The notes: generated from the letters alone by a model not told the origin. Shown: positions 17,654-26,977, counted from the first letter of the stretch. The stretch is 64,000 nt of DNA from an uncultured Clostridia bacterium (GCA_934157035.1 CAKPHG010000006.1:1-64000), one strand, 5' to 3'. A program made the numbers and translations.

Positions 17654-20485
17654 TTATGCTTCCAAATATTTCTTTAAGAATTTTCCTGTATAACTTCTAT
17701 CATTTTTAGTTATTTGTTCAGGAGTTCCAACTGCTACTACTTCTCCACCCTTATCTCCACCTTCTGGTCCTAAATCTACAATATAGTCACAAGTTTTTAT
17801 TAAATCTAAATTATGTTCAATTACTATTATGCTATTTCCTGTATCTACTAAACGTTGTAATATATCAACTAGTCTATGAACATCTGCAATATGAAGTCCT
17901 GTAGTTGGTTCATCTAAAATATATAATGTCTTTCCAGTAGGCTTTTTAGAAAGCTCTGTAGCTAATTTAACACGCTGTGCTTCTCCACCAGATAATGTTG
18001 TAGATGGTTGTCCAAGCTTAATATATCCAAGTCCTACATCATATAAAGTTTGTATTTTATTTTTTATTTTAGGTAAGTTTTTAAAGAATTCTAATGCTTG
18101 TTCTACTGTCATATCTAGTACATCTGAAATTGTCTTCCCTTTATATTTTACCTCTAATGTTTCTTTGTTATAACGTTTACCTTTACATACTTCACAAGGT
18201 ACATAAATATCTGATAAAAAATGCATTTCTATTTTTAGAACACCGTCACCTGAGCATGCTTCACATCTTCCACCTGGTACATTAAAGCTAAATCTACCTT
18301 TGTCATATCCTCTCATTTTTGCTTCGTTTGTACCTGCAAATAAGTCTCTAATATAATCAAATACTCCTGTATATGTTGCTGGATTAGAACGTGGCGTTCT
18401 ACCAATTGGTGATTGGTCTATATTTATAATTTTATCTATATTTTCAAGTCCTTTTACTTCTTTGCATTTTCCTGGTTTAATATTTGAGCCATTTAATTCT
18501 TTTGCAATAGTTTTGTATAATATTTCGTTTACTAATGTACTTTTTCCAGAACCTGAAACACCTGTTACACATATAAATTCACCAAGTGGAAATTTAACAT
18601 TTACATTTTTTAAGTTGTTTTCTACTGCACCTTTTACTTCTATTGCTCTTCCGTTTGATTTTCTTCTTTTTTTAGGTACATGAATTTGTTTTCTTTTACT
18701 TAAATAATCTCCTGTAATAGAGCCTTCTACTTTTTTAATTTCTTCTGCTGTTCCTTGTGCTAAAACTCTACCTCCATGAACACCTGCGCCTGGTCCTATA
18801 TCTATTATTTGATCTGCTGCATACATAGTATCTTCATCATGTTCTACAACTATAACACTATTTCCTAAATCACGTAACTTTTTAAGAGTTGCTATTAGTC
18901 TATCATTGTCTCTTTGATGAAGTCCTATGCTTGGTTCATCTAGTATATAAAGTACACCTGTTAAACCCGAACCAATTTGAGTTGCCAAACGAATACGTTG
19001 TGCTTCTCCACCAGATAGTGTTCCAGCACTTCTTGATAAAGTTAAATAGTCCAAACCAACATCTATTAAGAATTGTAATCTTGTGTTTAGTTCTTTAACT
19101 ATTTGCCCTGCTATCATTTCGTCTTTTTTGCTTAGTTCTAAAGAATTTATATAATCTTTAATTCCTGTAATTTGCATATCTGTTAGCTCTTTTATATTTT
19201 TACTGCCTACTTTTACTGCCAAGCTGTTTTTATTAAGTCTTGAACCATGACATTCTGGACAATCGCTATCACTCATATACATTTCATAAAATTCACGCAT
19301 TCCTTGTGATTTTGTTTCATTATGTCTTCTCTCTAATGTTGGTATTACTCCTTCAAATGGAGCTTTAAATTTTCTAACTCCTGATGGTGATGAATATTCA
19401 AAATCTATTTCTTCTGTTCCTGTTCCATATAAAATTTTATCTAAAAACTCTTTTGGTAATTTTTTTATAGGAACATCTTTTATTTTTACACCATAGTGTT
19501 TTCCGATACTTTCAAAATACATTTTTGCCATAGTATCGCCTTTTTTCATAGTACTTGCACCAAATGCTTTTACTCCATCATATAGAGTTTTATTTCTATC
19601 AGGTATAATTAAGTCTTCATCCATTTTCATTAAGAAACCTAAACCTGTACAGCTTGGGCATGCACCAAATGGGTTATTAAATGAAAACATTCTTGGAGAT
19701 AATTCATCAAAACTAATATTACAATCTGGACAAGCATAATTGCCACTATATAATTTTTCTTGTTTATTTGTTGCATCTTCTATTAGGACTAAATTATTAG
19801 CATTTTTTAATGCAATTTCAACACTTTCTGTAAGTCTGCTTCTAATATCTTCTTTTATAACTAATCTATCTATAATTAATTCTATATTATGTTTTTTCTT
19901 TCTGTCTAAATCTAAATCATCTGAAAGTTCTACTGTATTTCCGTCTACTCTAGCACGAACAAAACCTTCTTTTTGGTATCCTTCTAATTGTTTTACGAAC
20001 TCACCTTTTCTACCTCTAACTATTGGAGATAATACTTGTATTTTTGTACCTTCTGGCATTTCTAAAATAGAATCTACTATTTGATCTACTGTTTGTTTTT
20101 CTATTTTCTTACCACACTTTGGACAATAAGGTACGCCTATTCTTGCATATAATAAACGAAGATAATCATATATTTCTGTAACTGTTCCTACTGTAGAACG
20201 TGGATTTTTTGAAGTTGTTTTTTGGTCTATTGAAATTGCTGGTGAAAGTCCATCTATAGACTCTACTTCTGGCTTTTCCATCATTCCTAAGAATTGCCTT
20301 GCATATGAAGAAAGACTTTCTACATATCTTCTTTGTCCTTCTGCATATAAAGTATCAAATGCTAAAGATGATTTTCCTGAACCTGAAAGCCCTGTTATAA
20401 CAACTAATTTATCTCTTGGTATTTCTAAGTTTATATTTTTTAAATTATGTACTTTCGCACCTTTTATAATTATTTTATCGTTCAT
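17654..20485 (-). CDS. uvrA: Excinuclease ABC subunit A
   Basis: 943 aa, the damage-sensing ABC ATPase of nucleotide excision repair. The first Walker A, GLSGSGKSSLAFDTLYAEGQ, leads to YVESLSSYARQFLG. A zinc site CPKCGKK and a second CPDC/CPSC set sit in the insertion domain, followed by signature LSGGEAQRIRLA and IGLHQRDN. The second half has GVSGSGKSTLVNEIL, zinc finger CEACSGDG..CEVCKGKRY, LSGGEAQRVKLA and ILDEPTTGLH. Nothing is missing. GGGGG before the ATG. uvrB lies about 1 kb upstream on the same strand but two plus-strand orphan genes are inserted between them. Confidence 0.98.
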   Translation of the reverse strand: MNDKIIIKGAKVHNLKNINLEIPRDKLVVITGLSGSGKSSLAFDTLYAEGQRRYVESLSSYARQFLGMMEKPEVESIDGLSPAISIDQKTTSKNPRSTVGTVTEIYDYLRLLYARIGVPYCPKCGKKIEKQTVDQIVDSILEMPEGTKIQVLSPIVRGRKGEFVKQLEGYQKEGFVRARVDGNTVELSDDLDLDRKKKHNIELIIDRLVIKEDIRSRLTESVEIALKNANNLVLIEDATNKQEKLYSGNYACPDCNISFDELSPRMFSFNNPFGACPSCTGLGFLMKMDEDLIIPDRNKTLYDGVKAFGASTMKKGDTMAKMYFESIGKHYGVKIKDVPIKKLPKEFLDKILYGTGTEEIDFEYSSPSGVRKFKAPFEGVIPTLERRHNETKSQGMREFYEMYMSDSDCPECHGSRLNKNSLAVKVGSKNIKELTDMQITGIKDYINSLELSKKDEMIAGQIVKELNTRLQFLIDVGLDYLTLSRSAGTLSGGEAQRIRLATQIGSGLTGVLYILDEPSIGLHQRDNDRLIATLKKLRDLGNSVIVVEHDEDTMYAADQIIDIGPGAGVHGGRVLAQGTAEEIKKVEGSITGDYLSKRKQIHVPKKRRKSNGRAIEVKGAVENNLKNVNVKFPLGEFICVTGVSGSGKSTLVNEILYKTIAKELNGSNIKPGKCKEVKGLENIDKIINIDQSPIGRTPRSNPATYTGVFDYIRDLFAGTNEAKMRGYDKGRFSFNVPGGRCEACSGDGVLKIEMHFLSDIYVPCEVCKGKRYNKETLEVKYKGKTISDVLDMTVEQALEFFKNLPKIKNKIQTLYDVGLGYIKLGQPSTTLSGGEAQRVKLATELSKKPTGKTLYILDEPTTGLHIADVHRLVDILQRLVDTGNSIIVIEHNLDLIKTCDYIVDLGPEGGDKGGEVVAVGTPEQITKNDRSYTGKFLKKYLEA

Positions 20486-20628
20486 ATTTGCCCCCTATAT
20501 AATAAACATATAATTTATTATTGTTCTTTCATAATATATGTTATAAATTATTTTGTCTTAAATCTTTTTCATTATACTATATTAATTTTATAAAAACAAG
20601 AGTTTGGTATAAAATAACAGAATTTTAG

Positions 20629-20657
20629 TTTACATATTTGTTATTTTATGGTATACT
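20629..20657 (+). promoter_or_regulatory. Promoter of the small gene at 20729
   Basis: TTTACA (20629-20634), a 17-bp spacer and TATACT (20652-20657), about 70 nt ahead of the ATG. Confidence 0.65.
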
Positions 20658-20728
20658 TTATGCATAAACTTGTTGAAATCAGTATAATTTTGTTTAATTT
20701 ATGCTATATTCTAAAAGGAGGGCAACTT

Positions 20729-21025
20729 ATGATCAATGCAACTGTAGAAGAAAAATTGAAGTCTGAAGCTGAATTTGGCTTGTTTGTAGCCAATTTTAAA
20801 ATTGGTAAAACTAAAGCTAATGAGCTTAGGCAAAATGGCCTTGAAGTAACAGATTTAAAAGAGTTCAACTATTTTCCGAGAGTTCACCGGATTTCTTGGA
20901 AAGAAGCCAGAGTTGAGTGCAAAGATGTGAAATCTTTAGATGAAAATGATTCAAAATATTCTTTTGCACAAAAGTTATGGATTCTCTCTATGAAGAATCA
21001 ACCTTCGGCACCTTGGATTTTCTAA
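20729..21025 (+). CDS. Hypothetical orphan protein between uvrA and uvrB
   Basis: 98 aa, not recognised. MINATVEEKLKSEAEFGLFV, GKTKANELRQNGLEVTDLKEF, then FPRVHRISWKEARVEC and an end in KNQPSAPWIF. The gene has no membrane segment and is mildly charged. AAAAGGAGGG gives the ATG at 20729 over the in-frame codons upstream. It has its own promoter and terminator. The central helix followed by a tight turn is compatible with a small DNA- or protein-binding fold, but no motif proves this. Codon use is less AT-biased than in uvrA/uvrB, as in the next gene, suggesting both were inserted into the uvr region. Confidence 0.6.
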   Translation: MINATVEEKLKSEAEFGLFVANFKIGKTKANELRQNGLEVTDLKEFNYFPRVHRISWKEARVECKDVKSLDENDSKYSFAQKLWILSMKNQPSAPWIF

Positions 21026-21031
21026 TTAACT

Positions 21032-21073
21032 AATAAAGAAGTATTAAATCTCAGTGTTTAATACTTCTTTATT
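21032..21073 (+). terminator. Terminator
   Basis: AATAAAGAAGTATTAAA pairs with TTTAATACTTCTTTATT around an 8-nt loop, followed by GTTTTATTTT. Confidence 0.85.
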
Positions 21074-21134
21074 GTTTTATTTTATACTAAAAACATTTTT
21101 AATTACTATTTTATGTTCATTTTTTATAAAAAAG

Positions 21135-21163
21135 TTTACATATCTTTAGTTTTATGTTATAAT
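21135..21163 (+). promoter_or_regulatory. Promoter of the small gene at 21208
   Basis: TTTACA (21135-21140), 17-bp spacer and a consensus TATAAT (21158-21163). It shares the TTTACATAT start of the promoter at 20629. Confidence 0.75.
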
Positions 21164-21207
21164 GTTCAAATAATAATTTTATAAAACTACTTAAAGGAGG
21201 TTCTTTT

Positions 21208-21414
21208 ATGCAGTACATCACAAGAAGTCAGTATATTCACAACAAGGTAGAAGAATTTCTAAGTTCCTCTGCTCCTTTCTTCACTATTGATTTATATAAT
21301 AGTGAAATAAGAAAAATCACTCGGGATTATCATTCATTAGTGATACAGAAAGGACCCAGGACTTTGGCATCTTCAGATGACAAACGTTTTGCTTGCGTTG
21401 TTCGCAAGAAATAA
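21208..21414 (+). CDS. Small hypothetical orphan protein
   Basis: 68 aa, not recognised: MQYITRSQYIHNKVEEFLSS, FFTIDLYNSEIRKITRDY, and a basic tail CVVRKK. A textbook AAAGGAGG sits before the ATG and it has its own promoter and terminator. A helix, a FTIDLYNSEIRK segment and a basic end could make a small nucleic-acid-binding domain; this is a guess from composition only. It is on the strand opposite the uvr genes and has a less AT-rich composition. Confidence 0.6.
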   Translation: MQYITRSQYIHNKVEEFLSSSAPFFTIDLYNSEIRKITRDYHSLVIQKGPRTLASSDDKRFACVVRKK

Positions 21415-21446
21415 CATTTCTCTTTTTATAAGAGAACGTAGTTTTT

Positions 21447-21477
21447 AAGCCTATCGTTTTTTTGATAGGCTTTTTTA
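21447..21477 (+). terminator. Terminator
   Basis: AAGCCTATC and GATAGGCTT flank a T-rich loop, followed by TTTT. The uvrB stop on the other strand is only 15 nt away. Confidence 0.9.
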
Positions 21478-21491
21478 TTTTTTCTTTATTA

Positions 21492-23447
21492 TTAATTTTC
21501 ACCAGTTAATTCTTTTATTTTGTCTCTTAATTCTGCTGCTTTTTCAAATTCCATTTTTGAAGCATATTTAAGCATTTCATCTGTTAATTTATCTATTACT
21601 TCTTGTATATCCGCTTCTTTATCTATACTATATTCTTTTTGTGCTTCTTCAACTATGCTAGCTTTAATAGTATCTCTAATATTTTTCTTTATTGTTTGAG
21701 GAACAATACCATGTTCTTTGTTATATTCCTCTTGTATTTTTCTTCTTCTATTTGTTTCAGAAATTGCTTTTTCCATACTTTCTGTAAGTTCATCTGCATA
21801 CATTATTACTTTGCCGTTGGTGTTTCTTGCAGCACGTCCTATAGTTTGAATTAAAGAACGTTCTGAACGTAAGAATCCCTCTTTATCTGCATCTAGTATA
21901 GCAACTAAAGAAACTTCTGGAATATCTAAACCTTCTCTTAAAAGATTTATACCAACTAAAACATCAAACTCTCCAAGTCTTAAATCTCTTATAATTTCCA
22001 TTCTCTCTAATGCTTTTATATCTGAATGCATGTATTTTACTTTTATGCCTATACCTGCTAAATAACTAGATAAGTCTTCTGCCATTTTTTTAGTAAGAGT
22101 TGTAACTAATACTCTGTCTCCCGCTTCTGTAGTTTGTCTTATTTGTTCTATTAAATCATCTACTTGATTTGTTACAGGTTTTACTTCTATTTTAGGATCT
22201 AAAAGACCTGTAGGACGTATTATTTGTTCTACAACATTATCTTTAGAATGTTCTTTTTCATAATCTGCAGGAGTTGCACTAACAAATATACATTGATTAA
22301 TTCTTTGTTCAAATTCTTCAAATTTTAAAGGTCTATTATCAAAAGCTGATGGAAGTCTAAATCCATAGTTTACTAAAGATTCTTTTCTTGCTCTATCTCC
22401 ATTGTACATTGCTCTTACTTGTGGTATTGTTGCATGTGATTCATCTATTAAAAGTAAAAAATCCTTTGGAAAATAATCAAATAATGTAAATGGTGGACTA
22501 CCTTCCTCTCTTCCACTTATGTGTCTTGAATAGTTTTCAATTCCTTGGCAAAATCCTGTTTCTTTCATCATTTCTATATCAAAATTTGTTCTTTCTTCTA
22601 TTCTTTGTGCTTCTATTAATTTACCAATAGACTTAAAATATTTTACTCTTTGTTCTTTTTCCTTATCTATAGATTCTATCGCTCTTTCCATTTTATCTGA
22701 AGTTGTAACATAGTGTGAATTTGGAAATATAACAATATGATTTCTTGTAGCTTGTACTTTTCCTGTAAGTGGATTTATTTCTGAAATTTTTTCTATTTCA
22801 TCTCCCCAGAATTCCACTCTTATTGCAGTTTCACTTTCATCTGATGGGTAAATTTCTACAATATCACCTTTAGCTCTAAAAGTACCTCTTTTGAAATCTA
22901 ATTCATTTCTTGTATATTGCATATTAACTAATTTTTTTAATACTTTATCTCTTTCTATCTGCATTCCTGGTCTTAAAGATACAGCCATATTTTCATAATC
23001 TATTGGGTCTCCTAATCCATATATACAGGAAACAGAAGCTACTATTATTGTGTCTCTTGTTTCAAAAAGAGAGGCCGTAGCACTGTGGCGAAGTTTATCT
23101 ATTTCATCATTTACAGAAGAATCTTTTTCTATATAAGTATCTGATTGTGGAATATATGCTTCTGGTTGATAATAATCATAATAACTAACAAAATATTCTA
23201 CATTGTTTTCTGGAAAAAACTCTTTAAATTCTGAATAAAGTTGCCCTGCTAAAGTCTTATTATGTGCTAAAACAAGTGTGGGCTTTTGTACATTTTGAAT
23301 TATATTTGCCATAGTAAAGGTTTTACCAGAACCTGTTACTCCTAGTAATGTTTGAAACTTCTTGCCTTCTTTTATTCCATTAGATAAATATTCTATTGCC
23401 TCAGGTTGGTCGCCTGTTGGCTTATATTCTGAGTGTAATTTAAACAT
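21492..23447 (-). CDS. uvrB: Excinuclease ABC subunit B
   Basis: 651 aa helicase-like damage-verification subunit. LLGVTGSGKTFTMANII (Walker A), the beta-hairpin region YYDYYQPEAYIPQSDTYIEK, LLIDESHATIPQ (DEAD-like motif), FVSATPADYE, VLVGINLLREGLDIPEVSL and SLIQTIGRAARN (motif VI) appear in order. The C-terminal UVR motif that contacts UvrC is ASKMEFEKAAELRDKIKEL. AAAGGAG before ATG. A GGACA hairpin repeat lies 28 nt upstream of the start. It works with UvrA (17654-20485) and with a UvrC not in this window. Confidence 0.98.
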   Translation of the reverse strand: MFKLHSEYKPTGDQPEAIEYLSNGIKEGKKFQTLLGVTGSGKTFTMANIIQNVQKPTLVLAHNKTLAGQLYSEFKEFFPENNVEYFVSYYDYYQPEAYIPQSDTYIEKDSSVNDEIDKLRHSATASLFETRDTIIVASVSCIYGLGDPIDYENMAVSLRPGMQIERDKVLKKLVNMQYTRNELDFKRGTFRAKGDIVEIYPSDESETAIRVEFWGDEIEKISEINPLTGKVQATRNHIVIFPNSHYVTTSDKMERAIESIDKEKEQRVKYFKSIGKLIEAQRIEERTNFDIEMMKETGFCQGIENYSRHISGREEGSPPFTLFDYFPKDFLLLIDESHATIPQVRAMYNGDRARKESLVNYGFRLPSAFDNRPLKFEEFEQRINQCIFVSATPADYEKEHSKDNVVEQIIRPTGLLDPKIEVKPVTNQVDDLIEQIRQTTEAGDRVLVTTLTKKMAEDLSSYLAGIGIKVKYMHSDIKALERMEIIRDLRLGEFDVLVGINLLREGLDIPEVSLVAILDADKEGFLRSERSLIQTIGRAARNTNGKVIMYADELTESMEKAISETNRRRKIQEEYNKEHGIVPQTIKKNIRDTIKASIVEEAQKEYSIDKEADIQEVIDKLTDEMLKYASKMEFEKAAELRDKIKELTGEN

Positions 23448-23475
23448 TTCTTCTCCTTTTTATATTTTTATTTAC

Positions 23476-23510
23476 AGAGGACAAAAGTGACCCGTCCCCA
23501 AATGTCCTTT
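23476..23510. repeat. GGGGACG-core hairpin repeat, copy 1
   Basis: AGGACA at one side and TGTCCT at the other bracket a core that reads GGGGACGGGTCAC on the minus strand. It lies in the leader of uvrB, between uvrB and the terminator of the sortase-anchored protein. It shares the loop core with the copies at 26182, 33452, 39213, 41139, 41741, 47832 and 55662. Confidence 0.75.
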
Positions 23511-23535
23511 GCATTATTTATATCATTTATATTAT

Positions 23536-23569
23536 AAAAAAACAAGGCATTTAATATACCTTGTTTTTT
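23536..23569 (-). terminator. Terminator of the sortase-anchored protein gene
   Basis: AAAAAACAAGG and CCTTGTTTTTT pair over an 11-nt loop, with T tract on the minus strand, 20 nt past the stop at 23591. Confidence 0.85.
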
Positions 23570-23590
23570 AGATTGACGTTTTTTATTATT

Positions 23591-24979
23591 TTAGTTCATT
23601 TTTTTCTTTTTAGAAGCTATTGTTGTTGCTCCTAAACCTAATATTGACATACTTGCTATTGCTACATATAGCATTACATTATCTCCTGTTTTTGGATTTG
23701 AGATGTTTTCTTCCTTATTTTTGCTTTCTGTGTTTGAAGTATTATTATCAATATTATCGTTTTTATTGTTATTGTTATTATCATTTTTATTATTGTTGTT
23801 ATTGTCTTTATTTTCATTTTCTTCTACTTTTTTAGCTATTGCAAACTTAGTTGCTGCTTCTCCACCATCTGTAAAAGTTACTTTCAAAGTATGTTCCCCA
23901 ACAGATAATGTTTTTAAATAAGCATCTTTTAAAGTTATTATTGTACTTCCTGATTTAGAAGTATAATTGCTATTATCTACTAAAGTATTATCAACATATA
24001 CTTTTCCATCATTTTCAAATACATTATATTCTGCATCTATTCTAAATGTTGCATTTTTTGACTCATCTATTATGTATTTTTGATTTGCACCTTCAATAAA
24101 TTTGTATTCTTTTGGTTTAACTTCTTCTTTTACATATTGAAATGCAAATTCATAAGTACATCTAGTATAATAATCAAATCTTGTTTCATTCAAAATTCCA
24201 CCATCTGAGCCAGTAAAACTCAATTTAGAACCTGTATATTGAGTATGAAATCCTTTAAAAACTTCATTTTTTTTAGTTCCAACATTCACTGCAGTTAATA
24301 TTGCTTTATTTTCTGACCTATTTCCAGCAATCTTTATAACAGCTTCACTTTCATTGTCTGTTGCTAATAGACCATCATTGCTTCTCTTATAATATAGTGT
24401 TTTATCTAAATCTGCAAATGATTTTAATCCTTCTGTCAATTCATCAGTTTTAGAAAAATCTATTACATATTCTTTACCATTAGTCAAATTTATTACACCT
24501 TTTGATGATATATCATTATAAACATTTTTAACTGTTGTGTTAATAGCAATATTGGTTCTTACAAATTTAACATCTAATGTTCCACTAAATTTACTTGATT
24601 CTAATTTGAATGTAGATTTAGCTTCTCCTACTATTGTTGTTATTTGGTAATACCAATTATTAATATTTAATCTTATGTGGGTATTAACACCAGAAAGACT
24701 TGTATCTTCAATTTCTTCAATTACAAACTTATACTCTGCTTCGTTTAAATCAATTACCATATTATTTGAAATATTAGTAACTAACTCATCTCCTTTGAAT
24801 AATTGTAATTTCGCTTTTTTGCTATATTCTACATAGCCATCATGAATTGTTCCACCTTTAAAATTTAATGTTACTTCATTTTTGATTCCAGCATATACTT
24901 TATTTACATACATTGGAAATATTAAACTAGCTAATAAGCATGCTATAAATAATATTGATAAAGTTTTTATTTTTTTCAT
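23591..24979 (-). CDS. Secreted protein with NPKTG sortase sorting signal
   Basis: 462 aa. A signal peptide (KTLSILFIACLLASLIFPMYVNKVYAG) is followed by a beta-rich extracellular region of about 350 residues. Next come an Asn/Asp/Lys-rich flexible linker (~385-420, NKDNNNNNKNDNNN) and a full cell-wall sorting signal: NPKTGD, the hydrophobic segment VMLYVAIASMSILGLGATT and the KKKKMN tail. NPKTG resembles (S/N/P)PxTG motifs used by clostridial class B/D-type sortases. The ectodomain has repeated strand patterns (FRIDAEYNVFENDGKVYVDNT, then GEHTLKVTF) suggesting Ig-like modules; no ligand can be named. AGAGGG before the ATG; monocistronic with its own terminator. Confidence 0.85.
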   Translation of the reverse strand: MKKIKTLSILFIACLLASLIFPMYVNKVYAGIKNEVTLNFKGGTIHDGYVEYSKKAKLQLFKGDELVTNISNNMVIDLNEAEYKFVIEEIEDTSLSGVNTHIRLNINNWYYQITTIVGEAKSTFKLESSKFSGTLDVKFVRTNIAINTTVKNVYNDISSKGVINLTNGKEYVIDFSKTDELTEGLKSFADLDKTLYYKRSNDGLLATDNESEAVIKIAGNRSENKAILTAVNVGTKKNEVFKGFHTQYTGSKLSFTGSDGGILNETRFDYYTRCTYEFAFQYVKEEVKPKEYKFIEGANQKYIIDESKNATFRIDAEYNVFENDGKVYVDNTLVDNSNYTSKSGSTIITLKDAYLKTLSVGEHTLKVTFTDGGEAATKFAIAKKVEENENKDNNNNNKNDNNNNNKNDNIDNNTSNTESKNKEENISNPKTGDNVMLYVAIASMSILGLGATTIASKKKKMN

Positions 24980-25116
24980 TATTTTCCCTCTTTCATTTTA
25001 TTTATTTTTATACTTATTATCTTATCATAAATGTATATTATGATTTATATTTTTGCCATTTTTTCCGTGTTAATTTGGTAACTTTATTGTTGAATATTTT
25101 TACTTGAATAAATTAT

Positions 25117-25148
25117 AAATACCTTTGGCCATTCCAAAGGTATTTTTT
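25117..25148. terminator. Bidirectional terminator
   Basis: AAATACCTTTGG and CCAAAGGTATTT pair across a 5-nt loop; T tract on the plus strand. It lies about 50 nt past the stop of the lipid kinase gene on the minus strand. Confidence 0.8.
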
Positions 25149-25199
25149 ATATAAGTATTCACTTTTTAGTAAATAAAAGGTTCTATCGTATTCTCTAAA

Positions 25200-26078
25200 T
25201 TATTGAATTTTTCCCTTTATTACTTCTTCAACGAATTCATCATCATTATATAATGTAATTATTTTCGGTAAAATATCTATTGTAAAATGATTATTAGTTA
25301 CTTTTTCTCCATCTACATTAAATGTAATTTCTTCTTCAAAATCTATTTCGACGTGATTTGTCCTAAATTTATGTATTTTTCTTTTTCCTTCATGTTTTCC
25401 TCTTTTCATTTTTAGTAGAAGCGGTATCATCTTTATTTTAGACATTTTTTCTGCATAATAAATATCTAAAAGTCCATCTGTTAATTCTGCTTTTGGAGCT
25501 ATATTAAATCCTCCTCCATAATATGCACCATTGCAAATACTTAATATTGTATACTTGGAATCAATGTCTTTTATGCTTGTATGGAGTTTCATTCTTTTAT
25601 GTTTAAATTTCACAAATGTATATACAATACTTGCATTGTAAAGTTGACTTGTTGGAATCTTGGTTTCTTTTAGTTTATCTAAATTGTTTGCAACTTCTGC
25701 ATCTACTCCTGTACATGCTACATTTATAAAATAAGTATCATTTATTTTAGCTAAATCTATTTTAGTTTCTCCCTTTGGTAACATTTTTATTGTTCTGTAT
25801 GTATCATTTCCAGAGCCTGATGGAATAACTCCTAATTTGTTTTTTGTTCCTACTATACCAGCTAAAGTTCTTGTTATTGTTCCATCTCCGCCAACTACAT
25901 ATATTGCATTTTCTTCATCTTTATATTCTGAAGCTATTTGTGAACCATCTTTTTCTTCTGAAATATATCTTATTTCATATTCTATTTTTCTTTCTTTACA
26001 TATTTTTTCTATGTTTGGTAATATCTTTTTATATTTTCCTCTACCTGCTATAGCATTTATTATAAATATATACTTCAT
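25200..26078 (-). CDS. YegS/DagK-type diacylglycerol/lipid kinase
   Basis: 292 aa. The catalytic GGDGTITRTLAG motif near residue 60, GVIPSGSGNDTYRTI and the later YGGGFNIAPKAELTDGLLDI and FNVDGE are hallmarks of the diacylglycerol kinase catalytic superfamily (DagK/YegS/YtlR). It transfers phosphate from ATP to a membrane lipid, most often recycling diacylglycerol released during lipoteichoic acid or membrane-derived glycan assembly. The start ATG follows AAAGTAGG. A terminator isolates it from the glycan operon that lies just upstream on the same strand, yet its neighbourhood to lipid-linked sugar genes is suggestive. Confidence 0.88.
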   Translation of the reverse strand: MKYIFIINAIAGRGKYKKILPNIEKICKERKIEYEIRYISEEKDGSQIASEYKDEENAIYVVGGDGTITRTLAGIVGTKNKLGVIPSGSGNDTYRTIKMLPKGETKIDLAKINDTYFINVACTGVDAEVANNLDKLKETKIPTSQLYNASIVYTFVKFKHKRMKLHTSIKDIDSKYTILSICNGAYYGGGFNIAPKAELTDGLLDIYYAEKMSKIKMIPLLLKMKRGKHEGKRKIHKFRTNHVEIDFEEEITFNVDGEKVTNNHFTIDILPKIITLYNDDEFVEEVIKGKIQ

Positions 26079-26125
26079 ATTTTCCTACTTTCTTTTATAT
26101 TTAAATTAATATTATATTACCACAC

Positions 26126-26161
26126 AAAAAATGTCAATAAGGAATACTCCTTATTGACATT
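26126..26161. terminator. Bidirectional terminator ending the glycan operon
   Basis: AATGTCAATAAGGA and TCCTTATTGACATT are perfectly paired around a 4-nt centre, with T tract on the minus strand (TTTTTTG) and CATTTTTTAATTTTTTG on the plus side. Confidence 0.88.
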
Positions 26162-26181
26162 AACATTTTTTAATTTTTTGT

Positions 26182-26217
26182 AAAGAACAAAAGTGAGTAA
26201 GTCCCCAAATGTCCTTT
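26182..26217. repeat. GGGGACG-core hairpin repeat, copy 2 (degenerate)
   Basis: AAAGAACA on one side and TGTCCTTT on the other surround a core reading GGGGACTTACTCAC on the minus strand. It abuts the stop codon of the SMR-type gene ending at 26218. Confidence 0.7.
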
Positions 26218-26553
26218 TTAAATATAAAATACTAATATTCCTAAAAGTATTAGTGAATTACCTATTATTTTTTTCTTTGTTATTTTTTCTTTTAGGAAAA
26301 TTCTACTTAAAAACATTATAAATATGTACCCTAAAGATTCAATTATTGGACCATTTTTATAATCCAGACCTTTAAATGCAAATATTGTAAGTATTGTAGA
26401 TATAAACATCATTCCATATCCTACAATTACCCTTACATTTAAATATTCTCTAATAATTGAACTATATTCTTTTGATGCACTCTTTTTTAATATTATTTGT
26501 GAGCATGATGCTATTAAAACAGAGGCTATTAATAAAAACACATAACTATTCAT
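26218..26553 (-). CDS. SMR/EamA-type small membrane protein, flippase subunit 2
   Basis: 111 aa with four membrane helices, in EmrE/ArnE-like layout: YVFLLIASVLIASCSQIILKK, a turn with KEYSSIIREYLNVRV, then helices ending ESLGYIFIMFLSRIFLKEKITKKKIIGNSLILLGILVFYI. The loop ESLGYI..FLSRIFLKEKIT matches the conserved C-terminal EamA/ArnE segment. It overlaps the preceding partner gene by 8 nt. Two such subunits probably form a heterodimer, as ArnE-ArnF do, to flip an undecaprenyl-phosphate-linked aminosugar. ATG at 26553 is preferred to GTG at 26556. The function is inferred from architecture and operon. Confidence 0.75.
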   Translation of the reverse strand: MNSYVFLLIASVLIASCSQIILKKSASKEYSSIIREYLNVRVIVGYGMMFISTILTIFAFKGLDYKNGPIIESLGYIFIMFLSRIFLKEKITKKKIIGNSLILLGILVFYI

Positions 26554-26977
26554 CACTATTCACTATAATTGTACCTATTATTACAATTATTACTCCTATT
26601 ACATTTTTTAAGGTAATTTGTTCTCCAAAAAATACTATTGCCCATACTATTGACCATAAAAGAGACATTGCTCTATTAGCATACGCAACTGATATTTCAA
26701 ATTTCTTTATTATTTGTTGCCAAAGTATTGCATAAACACCTAATATAAATATTTCTAGACCATAAAACAATATAAATTTTAGGCTTAAGAATTCTTCATT
26801 TGATGCAAATTTTGCTGTTACTGTTGACAATGTATAAATAAGAATTATTACTTGGAGTATTATAATGTTTTTAATAAAACTTTTTTTATCTTTTTTAGTA
26901 GTACTTTTATCTTTTAATTCTAAACTTCTTTGTTCTTCTATATTTTCAAAATTTCCATTACTATTAATATTGTTCAT
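26546..26977 (-). CDS. SMR/EamA-type small membrane protein, flippase subunit 1
   Basis: 143 aa. A cytoplasmic N-terminus of about 35 polar residues precedes four helices: NIIILQVIILIYTLSTVTAKF, FILFYGLEIFILGVYAILWQQ, the conserved KKFEISVAYANRAMSLLWSIVWAIVFFGEQITLKN and GVIIVIIGTIIV. The AYANR..SLLW..VWA..FFGE.it segment is the ArnE/EmrE signature. It overlaps the ATP-grasp gene upstream by 14 nt and the second subunit gene by 8 nt, so the three are translationally linked. Likely half of a heterodimeric flippase for a lipid-linked sugar in the surrounding glycan cluster. Confidence 0.75.
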   Translation of the reverse strand: MNNINSNGNFENIEEQRSLELKDKSTTKKDKKSFIKNIIILQVIILIYTLSTVTAKFASNEEFLSLKFILFYGLEIFILGVYAILWQQIIKKFEISVAYANRAMSLLWSIVWAIVFFGEQITLKNVIGVIIVIIGTIIVNSDE

